DNA of 5,565 nt from Deltaproteobacteria bacterium. Its GTDB lineage: Bacteria > Desulfobacterota > GWC2-55-46 > S146-73. The translations under genes were made by a program, and so were the position numbers. The first letter of the stretch is position 1, and each line of letters starts with the position of its first letter. Under the pieces are notes generated by a model. The model had not been told where the DNA came from. It did not search any database and worked only from the letters and a program-made list of their open reading frames with translations. Location: assembly GCA_015492355.1 (NCBI GenBank), contig WGFF01000230.1:1-5565 (forward strand), in the 5' to 3' direction. Below are positions 5,547-5,565 of this stretch, piece by piece.

Positions 5547-5565
5547 GGAAGGGAGTTTGAGGGAA

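Noticed and set aside
5474..5565. A sigma-54 (-24/-12) promoter or a c-di-GMP riboswitch upstream of the PEP-CTERM gene
   Set aside because: No GG-N10-GC core with flanking TGGCA/TTGC was found, and the conserved GEMM riboswitch blocks are absent on either strand.

Overview
The window reads as one stretch of a bacterial chromosome with every recognisable gene on the minus strand. From right to left (the direction of transcription) it holds a secreted PEP-CTERM protein gene (about 5461-4625), a strong intrinsic terminator (4579-4542), and then a tight six-gene run. That run is a site-2-protease-family M50 metalloprotease (4496-3855), trpS (3855-2851), scpA (2832-2095), scpB (2073-1405), an RluB/RsuA-type rRNA pseudouridine synthase (1544-822) and an endonuclease III-like HhH-GPD DNA glycosylase (816-136). 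The last 135 bases hold two copies of a 21-bp palindromic repeat flanking a G/C-rich hairpin. No stretch above 300 bases lacks a gene. No tRNA, rRNA, CRISPR array, insertion sequence or phage gene was seen.

The organism is probably a Gram-negative, deep-branching bacterium. The PEP-CTERM sorting signal implies an outer membrane and an exosortase system encoded elsewhere. Heavy use of AGG/AGA and ATA codons, moderate G+C and an iron-sulfur type tryptophanyl-tRNA synthetase fit an anaerobic and possibly thermophilic lineage, such as Nitrospirota (Thermodesulfovibrio-like) or the old Deltaproteobacteria. This placement is inference; no single sequence here settles it.

The six-gene run looks like one operon: gaps are 18, 21 and 5 nt, one junction is a 1-nt TGATG overlap, and scpB overlaps the next gene by 140 nt. 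It is a housekeeping set: membrane proteolysis, tRNA charging, chromosome condensation through the SMC-ScpA-ScpB complex, ribosome maturation and base-excision repair. I recall similar M50/trpS/scpAB/rluB neighbourhoods in Geobacter-like genomes.

The points most worth a second look are: (1) TrpRS carries an exact C-x22-C-x6-C-x2-C motif, which I recall as the [4Fe-4S] ligand pattern of Thermotoga maritima TrpRS; (2) the glycosylase gene stops one codon where the fourth cluster cysteine should be, and removing one base restores that cysteine; (3) the 140-nt scpB/rluB out-of-frame overlap creates a Gly/Glu-rich tail on ScpB; (4) the unexplained palindromic repeat unit lies at the left edge. I did not find a convincing undescribed multi-gene system.
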